Assembly (NCBI GenBank): GCA_903855945.1
Contig: CAIOAK010000082.1
Location: 1-64,000 of the forward strand
Length of the DNA: 64,000 nucleotides
Origin: an uncultured Anaeromyxobacter sp.
GTDB lineage: Bacteria > Myxococcota > Myxococcia > Myxococcales > Anaeromyxobacteraceae
Direction of reading: 5' to 3'
Shown: positions 18,973 to 27,945 of the stretch, piece after piece
How positions within the stretch are numbered: the stretch's first letter is position 1
Layout of the letters: the number at the start of each line of letters is the position of its first letter
Notes under the pieces: generated by a model
Seen by the model: the letters and a program-made list of their open reading frames with translations, nothing else
The model's database searches: none
Told to the model about the DNA's origin: nothing
Program-made: the position numbers and the translations under genes

Positions 18973-20178
18973 TCAGGGGAGCCCGAGTTCCCTGCGCCAC
19001 CCTCTCGCGGTCAGCCGCCAGCGCGTCCGCCACACCGCCGCCCCGAGCGAACGGCCCGGGAGCGAGCCCAGCCGCTCCTCCAGGGCCTCGAAGGTGGCGC
19101 CGGACAGCCCGCAGGCGCGTCGTGTGGCCATGTCGATCGCAGCCGCACGGCCGAGCGCGAGCCTTCGCGCCGGCGAGTCATGGAGCTCCCGCATGGCGCG
19201 AGCCGCAGCACCCACGTCCGGCTCCGCCCACACCTGCCCCGGACGGCCACGCTCCGCCACGTAGTGGGGGTGGGTGGGCTCGATGGCGACGAGGGAGTAA
19301 CCCACCGGCACCGAGTTCTCCGCGGTCATGAAGTCGGTGTTTCCGGACCAGCCGGTCGCCACGACCACCTTCCCGAGCCCCATCGCCTCCAGGAGGTGGA
19401 GCCCGAGCCCTTCCGACCGGTGGAGGGACACCAGGACGTCGCAGCTCGCATAGAGCCGCAGGACATCCGCGTAGGGAAGGCTCTCCGCGACGATGCGGAT
19501 GCGGGGATCGGCGGCAGCCCCGCGGAGCCGCTCGAGCTCGTCCGAGAACTCCCGCACCTCCGGCCAGGGTCTCGTCTTCACCACCAGTTGAACGTCCTCC
19601 CCACCCGGGAAGGCCTTCCGGAAGGCCTCGATGGCGCCCCAGGGGTTCTTGCGATCGACCCCGCTGCCGAGGTCGAAGGAGACGATGAAGAGGGTGGCCG
19701 TCGGGGAGAGCCCCCAGGCCTCCCGGCACGCGACCACGTCCCGAGGAAGGTCCACCGACTGCGGGTAGTGGAGGACGCGTTCGGCTCCGGCCACCCGGAT
19801 GCAGGCCTCCTCGATGAAGCGGGAGGGGGCGAGGATCACGTCCATGGCGCGCAGGATGGACTCCCAGCTGCGCGGGACGAGGGGAAGCTCCCAGAACGGG
19901 ACGCAGGCGTTCCGGGCTCCCCGAGCGACCTGCTCCTGCCACTGCGGGGCGTGCTGCGCGATCTCCAGCGGGTTGGCCTGGAAGAGCGCGACGCTCCGAC
20001 CCTCGGCGGCTGCGCGCGTCGCCGGAGCGCCATCCAGCCCGATCTCGCGAACCGGGCGATGCATGGCCCGGAGGATCCCCACGGTCTGCCGCGCCGCGAT
20101 GGCCAGCCCGAAGTCGCCACCGTGGTAGCCGACCACGTCGTAGGACCAGGGCGACCCCGCAGCGCTCTCTCCTCCCAT
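18973..20178 (-). CDS. glycosyltransferase family 4-like protein
   Basis: 401 residues with a GT-B fold. The C-terminal domain is clear: FDLGSGVDRKNPWGAIEAFR, then YASCDVLVSLHRSEGLGLHL and EAMGLGKVVVATGWSGNTDF, the GT1/GT4 donor-binding pattern with Glu in EGLGLHLLEAM. The N-terminal domain (VVGYHGGDFGLAIAARQTVG) is the acceptor half. It resembles GT4 enzymes in which a group of sugars is added to a glycan core. It faces the upstream methyltransferase tail to tail with 12 bases between them. ATG at 20178 is used; it is 47 bases from the divergent methyltransferase at 20226. Confidence 0.87.
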   Translation of the reverse strand: MGGESAAGSPWSYDVVGYHGGDFGLAIAARQTVGILRAMHRPVREIGLDGAPATRAAAEGRSVALFQANPLEIAQHAPQWQEQVARGARNACVPFWELPLVPRSWESILRAMDVILAPSRFIEEACIRVAGAERVLHYPQSVDLPRDVVACREAWGLSPTATLFIVSFDLGSGVDRKNPWGAIEAFRKAFPGGEDVQLVVKTRPWPEVREFSDELERLRGAAADPRIRIVAESLPYADVLRLYASCDVLVSLHRSEGLGLHLLEAMGLGKVVVATGWSGNTDFMTAENSVPVGYSLVAIEPTHPHYVAERGRPGQVWAEPDVGAAARAMRELHDSPARRLALGRAAAIDMATRRACGLSGATFEALEERLGSLPGRSLGAAVWRTRWRLTARGWRRELGLP

Positions 20179-20225
20179 GATGGTGCATGGTACACGGAAG
20201 GCACCGAGAGTAGACTTCGCCGCCC

Positions 20226-21224
20226 ATGCGCAGGGTCGAGCACCGGCTTCCCCGGCCGAAGCCATCGCCATCCTCCCCCGCGCCGTCCCCGATGCAACTG
20301 CGGCGGACTCTCGCGTCCCGGATCCTCCGTCACCTGGGGTATGCGGGGGCGGCATGGGTCCGGGGAGGACCTGGCCTTCGCTTCCACGCCCGGGTCGTCG
20401 CCCTGTGCACCCGGCTCGCGGCGACCGCCGGAGACCCGGCGACGAGGGCGCTCGCGCTCGAGACCCTGGCCTTCCCCATGGAGGCCATCCGCTACTTCGA
20501 GTTCGGCGCGGCCTGGGCCTGGACCGCCGAGCGGACGGGGCCGCTGCGCGTCCTGGACGTCTCCTCCCCCCGCCTCTTCCCCCTCCTGCTCGCCCGCGAC
20601 CGCCCCGGGTCGCGGTTCGATCTCGTGAATCCGGACGCACGGGATCTCGAGGTCACGGCCCGATGGACGAAGGCGCTCGGTCTCACCTCCTGCGTCCTCC
20701 ACCGGGCCCCGATCTCGGAGGCGAAGCTCGATGCCGGGAGCTACGATCTCGTCACCTCCCTCTCCGTCCTCGAGCACATCCCCGAGCCCGCGGATCTGGA
20801 GGCCGTCGCCCGGATGTGGGGATTCGTCCGCCCGGGAGGACGCATGATCCTGACCCTCCCCTGCGCGAGGGAGTCGTTCGAGGAGTACCTCGACCTCGAC
20901 GAGTACGGACTCCTCGATCCCGACGCGAACGGCTTCGTCTTCGGCCAGCGCTTCTACGACGAGGCGCTCCTCCGCCGGAGGGTCTTCCCGATCTGCGGCA
21001 ATCCCCGCCGCACCGCGCTGCTCGGCGAACGGATCCCCGGAAGCTTCGCGGAGGACCGGTCGAGGAAGGTCGCCGGCGACGCCGACCTCGCGCGCGAACC
21101 GCTGGCGGCTGCGGTCGACTACTCGCGTTGGGTCTCGATCGACTCGCTCCCGGGGATCGGCGTCCTCGCGCTCGAATTCGAGAAGCCTCCGACCGCGACC
21201 CGTATCAGCCCTGGAACCGCTTGA
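20226..21224 (+). CDS. class I SAM methyltransferase-like protein
   Basis: Up to 332 residues; an internal ATG at 20292 would give 310 and begins where the sequence becomes structured. LRVLDVSSPRLFPLLLA takes the place of the usual Gly-rich motif I, so two of the expected glycines are replaced by serines and proline. Later motifs are intact: YDLVTSLSVLEHIPEPADLE and FVRPGGRMILTLP. It is probably active on a sugar or lipid intermediate, but the altered motif I leaves this open. The end overlaps the convergent glycosyltransferase-GNAT gene by about 20 bases. Confidence 0.8.
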   Translation: MRRVEHRLPRPKPSPSSPAPSPMQLRRTLASRILRHLGYAGAAWVRGGPGLRFHARVVALCTRLAATAGDPATRALALETLAFPMEAIRYFEFGAAWAWTAERTGPLRVLDVSSPRLFPLLLARDRPGSRFDLVNPDARDLEVTARWTKALGLTSCVLHRAPISEAKLDAGSYDLVTSLSVLEHIPEPADLEAVARMWGFVRPGGRMILTLPCARESFEEYLDLDEYGLLDPDANGFVFGQRFYDEALLRRRVFPICGNPRRTALLGERIPGSFAEDRSRKVAGDADLAREPLAAAVDYSRWVSIDSLPGIGVLALEFEKPPTATRISPGTA

Positions 21225-22875
21225 ATCCGACCAGCTGCCCCCGCTCCAGTGAAGGCTCGAAGTCGTATCCGAGCGAACGGTAGAGATTCACCGCTGCCGT
21301 GTTGTCCGGATAGACCTTGAGCCGGATCCGGGGCGCGGCACGGCGCTGCGCCTCCGCGTGAAGGTGGAGCATCAGCGTCCGGCCGAGCCCCATGCCGCGC
21401 GCGTCCGCGTGGATGGCGATCCCCAGGCTGGGCACGTCGTATCCTTCGTCCCATCCGCGGAGCATGCCGTACCCGAGGACGACACCCCGGGCGACGACCA
21501 CGCAGTAGAAGTCGAGTCCGGAGTGGGCGCAGCGGGCTTCCGCCTCTGCCCGCGTGAACGGGTGCGGATGGAAGCGCTCCCCCACCCCCGTGGCAGCCAG
21601 GTGCTCGAAGAAGGTGGCGAGCGCACTCTCCAGGCCCGGGCCCACGCGGAGCACTTCCGGTTGTCCGGTCTCGATCCGCCCGCCTCCGGGCGACTCGTGG
21701 AGCCCCATGATGGCCGCGTAGTCTTTCGCAACCTCTCTCCAGCCGCGCCGACTCAGACGCACTCGCTGTTCGAGCGCGCGGGCCTTCAACTGCGCGTACC
21801 CGCCCTCGAGGTCCCGGAGCGCACGCGCCAGGGAAGCGGGATCGCGCGGATCGAACCAGAGGACCTCCCCTCCCACCCGCTCCATCATCTCCCGCATCAC
21901 GGGAATGTCCGACACGACGGCCGGGATCCCCCGCTCGAGCGCCTCCCACACCGGAAAGCTCCCCCCTCCCTCGGCCAGCGTCGGCATCACGACGGCCCAG
22001 GCACCCTCCAGGATCGCGTAGTAGTCGGGGTCGTGGACGTACCCGATGGCGAAGAGCGTCTCGTCGGCCACGAGGCCGCTTCGCTCCGCCAGGTGGCGCA
22101 GCTCCTCTGATCGAAGGGACTGGCCTCGGTAGATGTCCGTCCCGTCCCCCGTGAGCACGAGGGGATGGCGGGGCGCCACGGCTCCCGCGGCGGCGAGCAG
22201 GACCTCGTGGTTCTTGTGACGCGAGTGGTTGGCCGGACAGAGCAGGTATTCGCGGCCGGTGAATGGCCAGGCGCGGGTCGTCGGGGACCGGGCAGGAACG
22301 CGATGCTGTCCCGACAGGGGGATGACGGAGGTTCTCCCCGGACCGATCCCGAAATGGCGCTGGAGAAGGGCCTCGGTGGCCCGGGAGCTGACGGCGATCC
22401 GGGCGTCCGAGTCGAGCCAGGACGCGAGGGTCTCCCGCTCGGCTGCCCCGCCACCCGGAAACCACTGCGGAAATTCGATCATGATGAGGTCGTGCAGGGA
22501 ACCCACGACCTTTCGCGCCAGCCGGCGCGGGATGCGGTGACGGTGGACCCACGGGAACCAGGCCACGTCGCAATCCTCGAGGGCCCTCCGGGAGACGAGG
22601 ATCCGGTTGGGATCGGTCCGCAGGATCCAGTTGAGCGGCCCCGCCCCCGGAACACCGGCCAGGAGCGTTCGTCCGCGCCAGGCCTGGCTGGGGGGAACGT
22701 CGACGAACCCCACGTCCATTCCTCCGAGGAGGGCGCGGTAGCGCGCCAGCGCGTCTCCGCTGCTCACCACCTCGAGCGACAGCCCGGGGAGCTCGGCCAG
22801 GCCCCGCAGCATCTCCGCGGCGAATCGAACCCCGCCGCCGAGGTTGGCCACGTAGTCGATGACCCGGATCTTCAC
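21205..22875 (-). CDS. fusion of GT4 glycosyltransferase and GNAT acetyltransferase
   Basis: 556 residues in two parts. Residues 1 to about 385 are a GT4-type glycosyltransferase: VKIRVIDYVANLGGGVRFAA at the N-terminus, then LCPANHSRHKNHEVLLAAAG, and VVMPTLAEGGGSFPVWEALE with the E7E-like motif. From about 410 to the end is a GNAT N-acetyltransferase: HPHPFTRAEAEARCAHSGL, GIAIHADARGMGLGRTLMLH (acetyl-CoA motif A, R/Q-x-x-G-x-G/A), and KVYPDNTAAVNLYRSLGYDF. One chain could therefore both transfer and acetylate a sugar. The GTG at 22875 follows the aminotransferase stop by one base; a GTG at 22890 is also possible. A neighbouring aminotransferase could supply the amino sugar to be acetylated. 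Confidence 0.88.
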   Translation of the reverse strand: MKIRVIDYVANLGGGVRFAAEMLRGLAELPGLSLEVVSSGDALARYRALLGGMDVGFVDVPPSQAWRGRTLLAGVPGAGPLNWILRTDPNRILVSRRALEDCDVAWFPWVHRHRIPRRLARKVVGSLHDLIMIEFPQWFPGGGAAERETLASWLDSDARIAVSSRATEALLQRHFGIGPGRTSVIPLSGQHRVPARSPTTRAWPFTGREYLLCPANHSRHKNHEVLLAAAGAVAPRHPLVLTGDGTDIYRGQSLRSEELRHLAERSGLVADETLFAIGYVHDPDYYAILEGAWAVVMPTLAEGGGSFPVWEALERGIPAVVSDIPVMREMMERVGGEVLWFDPRDPASLARALRDLEGGYAQLKARALEQRVRLSRRGWREVAKDYAAIMGLHESPGGGRIETGQPEVLRVGPGLESALATFFEHLAATGVGERFHPHPFTRAEAEARCAHSGLDFYCVVVARGVVLGYGMLRGWDEGYDVPSLGIAIHADARGMGLGRTLMLHLHAEAQRRAAPRIRLKVYPDNTAAVNLYRSLGYDFEPSLERGQLVGFKRFQG

Positions 22876-22876
22876 G

Positions 22877-23992
22877 TCAGCGGACCCCACCCCTCACGAG
22901 GGACGCCACCCGGTCGATGTCGGAGTCGATCATCCGGTTGTAGGTGGGCAGGTTCAACCCCGACGCTCCGAGACGGTCGGTCTCGGGCAGGTCGTCGCCC
23001 CGGAGCATCGACTGCTCCCGGTACGGGGGAAGGCGATGGACGGGAACGAAGAACGGTCGGGTATCGACGCCGTGCTCCCCGAGCCAGGCCATGAGGCCGT
23101 CGCGCGATCGTCCGTAGGCCTTCTCCTCGACCGTGATGCAGAAGAGCCACGGAGCCGGCTCCGCCCACGGCGCCGTGGGCTGGAAGCCGATGCCCGGAAT
23201 GTCGCGAAGGGCTTCCCGGTACCGGGTGAAGATGAGCCTGCGCCGCGCCACGATCTCCTCGGCCCGCTCCACCTGCGCGCAGAGGATCGCGCAGGCCAGA
23301 TTGGTGAGCCGGTAGTTGTAGCCCGTGACGGGGAAGAAGTAGCGCCGGTCCGGGTCCACTCCCTGTCCACGGAGGAGGCGCGCCCGCTGCTCCAGGGCCG
23401 GATCGTCGAGGGTGACCGCGCCGCCCTCACCCGACGTGAGGAGCTTGTTCCCGTAGAAGGAGAAGACCCCGATCCGCCCGAGCCCTCCGACGGCGCGCCC
23501 CCGGTACCGGGCCAGGTGGGCCTCCGCCGCATCCTCCACCACCCAGAGCCCGTGCGCCGCAGCGATCCGGTTGATGGCATCCATGTCGGCCGGATGACCG
23601 TACAGGTGCACCGGGATGACGCCCTTCGTCCGCGGCGTGATCGCCCCATCCAGCTTCGCCGGATCGATGCACCAGGTCTTCGGGTCCACGTCGATGAAGA
23701 CCGGCTCGGCTCCGCAGTAACGAACCGCGTTGGCCGTCGCGATGTAGGTGAGGGACGGAACGAGCACCTCGTCGCCGGGGTGGAGGTCGAGCGTCAGGAG
23801 CGCGAGGTGGAGGGCGAGCGTCCCGTTCGCGACACCGATCGCCGACCTCGTCCCGGACAGCCGGGCGAACTCGGCCTCGAAGCGCCCCACGAACGGACCC
23901 GTCGAGGAGATCCAGGAACTCCGCAGCGCCTCGAGGACGTACCGCTCCTCGTTCCCCGACAGGTCGGGTTCCGCCACGGGGATCGTCTTCAT
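22877..23992 (-). CDS. DegT/DnrJ/EryC1/StrS aminotransferase
   Basis: PLP-dependent sugar aminotransferase that converts a keto-sugar nucleotide to an amino sugar, cytosolic. 371 residues, normal length. NGTLALHLAL and PSLTYIATANAVRYCGAEPV are the cofactor-pocket blocks, VVEDAAEAH holds the PLP-nitrogen Asp, and FSFYGNKLLTSGEGGAV holds the Schiff-base Lys. The sequence is closest in style to GDP-perosamine synthases (PerA), but substrate cannot be fixed. Its product may be acetylated by the GNAT domain encoded next. It starts 33 bases before the second flippase. Confidence 0.9.
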   Translation of the reverse strand: MKTIPVAEPDLSGNEERYVLEALRSSWISSTGPFVGRFEAEFARLSGTRSAIGVANGTLALHLALLTLDLHPGDEVLVPSLTYIATANAVRYCGAEPVFIDVDPKTWCIDPAKLDGAITPRTKGVIPVHLYGHPADMDAINRIAAAHGLWVVEDAAEAHLARYRGRAVGGLGRIGVFSFYGNKLLTSGEGGAVTLDDPALEQRARLLRGQGVDPDRRYFFPVTGYNYRLTNLACAILCAQVERAEEIVARRRLIFTRYREALRDIPGIGFQPTAPWAEPAPWLFCITVEEKAYGRSRDGLMAWLGEHGVDTRPFFVPVHRLPPYREQSMLRGDDLPETDRLGASGLNLPTYNRMIDSDIDRVASLVRGGVR

Positions 23993-24025
23993 GGGTATGG
24001 GTTCCCCTTCGAAAGCGCGGTGAGT

Positions 24026-25414
24026 CTATCCCGGCTGCTTTCGCGGCACGAGCAGCGAACCTGCGAGAAGCGGCAGGATCCAGGAGGAGAGGAGGAGCGA
24101 GAATGCGGCGCTTCCCAGCAGCGCCCCGACGACGCCCAGTCCGGGCGCCAGCCACCAGGTCAAGGCGATGGTGACCAGGCCATTCGCGAGAACCAGCCCG
24201 ACGAGGGGCCAGAACCGGTCCATGATCCAGAGCAGCTCCACGTAGATGGTTCCCCAGACGGCCGCCAGGAGCAGACCGGCCATGGCGACCCAGACGGTCC
24301 ACCCGAAGCGGATGTCGGAGCGACCGAGCCAGAGGACGACCACGCGATCTCCCAGGAGCACGAGACCCAGTCCTCCCGCCACGGCGAGCACCATCCGAAG
24401 GGCCCGAAGATGCCGGAAGGCTCGAAGGGCCCAGGGGTGATCTCCTCTCTCGAAGGCCTCGCGAAGGGGAGGGATGAAGGAGGCCGTTCCGAGCTGGATG
24501 AGGCTCGCGAGAACGAGGTACAGGCGGAGAGCGATGGAGTAGTCCGCCACGACGGCGAGCCCGCTTCGCTGCGCCAGGATGAGCACCTGGGTCTCGTTCA
24601 CGGTGAGAGCACCGAGCTGGAAGAGGAAGATGGGAAGGGAGCGCGCCGCCAGCGCGCGGAGCGCCTGGCGCGACACGTGTCGAGCCTGCAGGCGGACCCA
24701 GGGCAGGACCTTCCGCGCGAAGGCGAGTGCGAGCGCCGCCGGAAGCGTGCCCGCCACGGAGAGGCAGAGGACGAGCACCGGCATGGACGCCCGGAGCCTC
24801 ACCGCCGCCACCAGGGCGGCCAGCCCCACGAGCGACCCCAGGAGCGCGAAGACGTTCGAGACGTAGGTCTTCTGGTATCCGCCGTACAGCTGGGGAACGG
24901 CTCCGAGCGGCAGTCCCACGACGAGCGCCGCCGCCGCCGCCGCGACGCTCCATCGCACGGTCGCCTCGTCCACCTGGCCTTGCACCCCGAGCAGCGGGGA
25001 CCACGGGACGAGCGGGATCGCGATGGCGAGCGCCACCGCGAGGAGCGAGGCCGTGACGGTGAGGGCACCGATCGCCGTGGAGAAGTACTCCCGCGCCGCC
25101 TCCGGATCCTCCCTCCCGTGCGCCGCGGAGATCAGGTTGAGGAGCCCGCTGGACAGTCCGAAATCGAAGAGGGTCGTCCAGGTCACGACGGTGGTGATCG
25201 CCGTCCAGAGCCCGAAGCGCTCCTTGCCCAGGTACCCGAGCAGCAGCGGGACCGTCACGAGGCCCACGAGCACTCCGGCGCCTCTCACGCCCATGCTGGT
25301 GATCGTGGTGAGGACGATCCGTCGGTAGCGTTCGTCCGAGCGTCCCTCGGGTGTCGAGGTGTCGAACGGGCGCCAGCGGGCGACGGTGCGGATCTGGCGG
25401 AGGTAGGGGAGCAA
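24026..25414 (-). CDS. polysaccharide flippase (MVF/Wzx-like), second paralogue
   Basis: 462 residues, about twelve to fourteen membrane segments. Paralogue of the flippase at 16538: both have a hydrophilic head with EGRS(Q/D)ERYRRIVL, then a membrane stretch ending KxFGLW/KDFYGLW, and a shared FQxG...VNxxQ block in the middle. Having two related flippases in one locus suggests either two glycans or two export steps. It is read with the DegT aminotransferase and GT4-GNAT genes. The paralogous site of the palindrome in copy 2 here reads GTTCACGGTGAG, so the palindrome is not simply inherited. Confidence 0.88.
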   Translation of the reverse strand: MLPYLRQIRTVARWRPFDTSTPEGRSDERYRRIVLTTITSMGVRGAGVLVGLVTVPLLLGYLGKERFGLWTAITTVVTWTTLFDFGLSSGLLNLISAAHGREDPEAAREYFSTAIGALTVTASLLAVALAIAIPLVPWSPLLGVQGQVDEATVRWSVAAAAAALVVGLPLGAVPQLYGGYQKTYVSNVFALLGSLVGLAALVAAVRLRASMPVLVLCLSVAGTLPAALALAFARKVLPWVRLQARHVSRQALRALAARSLPIFLFQLGALTVNETQVLILAQRSGLAVVADYSIALRLYLVLASLIQLGTASFIPPLREAFERGDHPWALRAFRHLRALRMVLAVAGGLGLVLLGDRVVVLWLGRSDIRFGWTVWVAMAGLLLAAVWGTIYVELLWIMDRFWPLVGLVLANGLVTIALTWWLAPGLGVVGALLGSAAFSLLLSSWILPLLAGSLLVPRKQPG

Positions 25415-25472
25415 GGGAACGGAACGAAGCTAGTTCATGGAGGGTGGGCCGTCGAGTAGGATGCCGAGCCTC

Positions 25473-26789
25473 ATGCGCCGCCTCGCCATCGTCGAGTTCA
25501 CCATGAGCGCCGGGGGCGTGGAGCGCGTCCTGAAGGGGCTCGCGGGCGCGCTCCTCGAGATCCCGGAGGCGGAGGACTGGGACGTCACCCTGCTCCTCGC
25601 CCGCTACAACTCCGCCCACAAGAAGGTGGAATGGCCGGCGGAGCTGACCGGTCCCCGGCTCCACGTGGAGTGGATGGGCCAGGAGACCGCGGTGAGCCGC
25701 GCCCTCGACCCGCTGGCGCACGCCCAGGGCATCCCCGGCCTCCCCTTCACCCGCATCCCCGGGTACGTGCTCGCCCGGACGCTCTGGAAGATCGGACCGG
25801 AGGGATTCCGGGCCCTGGTGGGAGATTCGCGCGCCCTCATCTCCCGGGCCAGCCGGCGCTTCGACGCGATGCTCTTCACCTATCCGTTCTGGCTGGAGGC
25901 CCCGCCGCTCCACTGCGCCGTCCTCTCCTCGCCATCCGATTTCAACTTCAAGCACTTCCTGCCCGAGGGTGGACTGCGTCAGCGCATCCACGAGAAGGCG
26001 CTCCGCACCTGGATGGAGCGCTCCGATCGGCTGCTCGTCTACTGCGAGGCGATGGCGGACGAGCTGCGCCACTTCTACCCGGAGTACGCAGCCCGCACCG
26101 TCCCGGTCCCGCTGGGCGTGACGACCGGAAAGGCTGCGCCCGCACCGGAGTCCCTGGCCGCCCTGCGGCTGCAGCACGGCCTTCCGGAGCGCTTCGCGCT
26201 CATGACCGGCTGGATCACGCCGCACAAGGACCCGCTCGTCGTGATCCAGGCCGCGGCCGAACTGCGGAGGCGGGGCACGCCGCTGCCGGTGGTGTTCGTG
26301 GGACCCAATGCGACGGAACTCGCGGATGGCGCGCCCCCGGGCTTCAACGCGGCCTACGTGGCGGAGGTTCGCCGGGCCATGCAGGAGGGCGGTCTCGTCC
26401 ACGGCCGCGATGTCTTCACCTTGGGTTACGTGAGCGACGACGAGCTCACCCGGCTCTTCCACATGGCGACGGCCTACCTCTTCCCGACGCGCTACGAGGG
26501 ATTCGGCCTGCCCAGCCTGGAGGCGACGCTGGCCGGCTGCCCGGCCGTGGTGTCGTCCATCGCACCGCTGATCGAGCAGGACCGGGTGCTCCGGGGCGTC
26601 TACCGTCTCTTCGAGCCAGGGAACTCCCGGGCGCTGGCGGAACAGCTCGCCTGGGTTCTCGAACACGAGGAGGCCGCTCGGGCGGCTGCGCGAGCGGCCA
26701 TCCCGCTCCTGACCGAGCATTACGACTGGCGACGGACGGCCCGCGCGTACCTCGCGAACGTGACGGAGGTCCTGGCCCGTCGCGGGTAG
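25473..26789 (+). CDS. glycosyltransferase family 4
   Basis: 438 residues (start at MRRLAIVEF; ATGs at 25437 and 25461 would add 12 or 4 poorly supported residues). N-terminal domain VEFTMSAGGVERVLKGLAGA; donor domain MTGWITPHKDPLVVIQAAAE, then ATAYLFPTRYEGFGLPSLEA with the E-x7-E motif and TLAGCPAVVSS. This is a GT-B sugar transferase for nucleotide-sugar or polyprenol acceptors in the cytoplasm. The tail is only four bases from the convergent membrane-protein gene. It faces away from the second flippase with a 58-base gap. Confidence 0.9.
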   Translation: MRRLAIVEFTMSAGGVERVLKGLAGALLEIPEAEDWDVTLLLARYNSAHKKVEWPAELTGPRLHVEWMGQETAVSRALDPLAHAQGIPGLPFTRIPGYVLARTLWKIGPEGFRALVGDSRALISRASRRFDAMLFTYPFWLEAPPLHCAVLSSPSDFNFKHFLPEGGLRQRIHEKALRTWMERSDRLLVYCEAMADELRHFYPEYAARTVPVPLGVTTGKAAPAPESLAALRLQHGLPERFALMTGWITPHKDPLVVIQAAAELRRRGTPLPVVFVGPNATELADGAPPGFNAAYVAEVRRAMQEGGLVHGRDVFTLGYVSDDELTRLFHMATAYLFPTRYEGFGLPSLEATLAGCPAVVSSIAPLIEQDRVLRGVYRLFEPGNSRALAEQLAWVLEHEEAARAAARAAIPLLTEHYDWRRTARAYLANVTEVLARRG

Positions 26790-26793
26790 GCGG

Positions 26794-27945
26794 TCAGAAA
26801 CCGAGGAGCCTGGCCAGCGCAGCTGGAATGCGCGTGAGGAAGAGGAGCATCGCCGCGCCCGCCACCGCCCAGGCGAGCGGGACCCCGCGGAGCATCCGTG
26901 CCACGCCCGGCCTGTCCTCCCCGGCCGCCAGCGGGAGCGCAAGCAGGGGAAGGGCGCAGGTGGCGCGGGCGAAGGCCCCGCGGTCCTCGTAGACCTTCGC
27001 CCCCATCAGCACCGCGAGGAGGACGAAGCCCGCGTAGGTCCAGGCCGCCGGGCTCCAGCGGCGCCAGCGCGGAAGCAGGGGAACGAGCGCCGCGACGGCC
27101 AGGGCCAGGGCCGTGAGCGCGAGGGTCTCCCCGACCGAGTCGAGCGTCCACGGCGAGGCGGACTTCGTCCAGATCCAGGTGAGCGGCGGTCCGAATTCGA
27201 GCGGGTCGCCACCGAGGACGCCGGGTCGTGAAAGCATCCAGGCGCGCCAGCCGAGGGCGAGCCCGGCCGGTATCGCGAGTGCGCGAACGGCCTCCATCCT
27301 CTGCCCTTCCCGCCAGCGCACGATGGCGAGTGCTCCGGCGGCGATGAAGCTGGTCTCTCGGACGAGCACCGCGGCGGCCAGGACGGCTACCGCGCCCGGG
27401 CGGCGGCGGGCCTCGAGCCAGAGCGCGAGCACCAGGAGGGAGGCTGCGGCGGCGTCGGGCGTGGCTCGGGTCATGGAGGCGACGAGGCCGGCCGAGAGGA
27501 CGAGCGGCAGGGCTCGCCACGGGGAGGTTCCTTCGCTCTCGATCCACCGCGCGACGACCCAGATCCCGAGGAGTCCGAGGAGCCAGCAGAGTGCCAGGTA
27601 GGCGAGCGATGCTGCCGGCCGGTTTCCCAGGACGAGCGCCCAGGCGGCCAGCGGCAGCCCGATGCGTCCAGCCCGATACGGCGGCAGGTCGAGGAATCCG
27701 GGCGTCTCCGGTCGAAGCAGCAGCGGATCGAGCGTCAGGGCGAAGTAGAACTGTCCGTCGTATCCGAAGCCCGGCGCGAGACGGGCTCCCGCCATCTCGG
27801 GTGGGTGCGCGAAGAAGGCCCCGGGGGAGAAGAATCCACGGGGGTCCCCTCGGAACGCGAACCCCACCATGCCGGCGAGGATCAGGCTCCAGCCGATCGC
27901 GGCCATCAGGAGGACCGTGCCTGCTCCTCCACCGACCCGCTTCAC
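26794..27945 (-). CDS. polytopic membrane protein of the glycan locus
   Basis: 383 residues with about nine to ten membrane segments. The conserved-looking loop APGFGYDGQFYFALTLDPLL after the first segment is seen in a family of bacterial membrane proteins with no assigned function, related in style to GT-C glycosyltransferases; the Asp in GYDGQ could be a catalytic or lipid-binding residue. It could be the polymerase or a lipid-linked sugar transferase that the locus otherwise lacks. The GTG start overlaps the preceding glycosyltransferase stop (GTGA). No function can be given with confidence. Confidence 0.82.
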   Translation of the reverse strand: MKRVGGGAGTVLLMAAIGWSLILAGMVGFAFRGDPRGFFSPGAFFAHPPEMAGARLAPGFGYDGQFYFALTLDPLLLRPETPGFLDLPPYRAGRIGLPLAAWALVLGNRPAASLAYLALCWLLGLLGIWVVARWIESEGTSPWRALPLVLSAGLVASMTRATPDAAAASLLVLALWLEARRRPGAVAVLAAAVLVRETSFIAAGALAIVRWREGQRMEAVRALAIPAGLALGWRAWMLSRPGVLGGDPLEFGPPLTWIWTKSASPWTLDSVGETLALTALALAVAALVPLLPRWRRWSPAAWTYAGFVLLAVLMGAKVYEDRGAFARATCALPLLALPLAAGEDRPGVARMLRGVPLAWAVAGAAMLLFLTRIPAALARLLGF

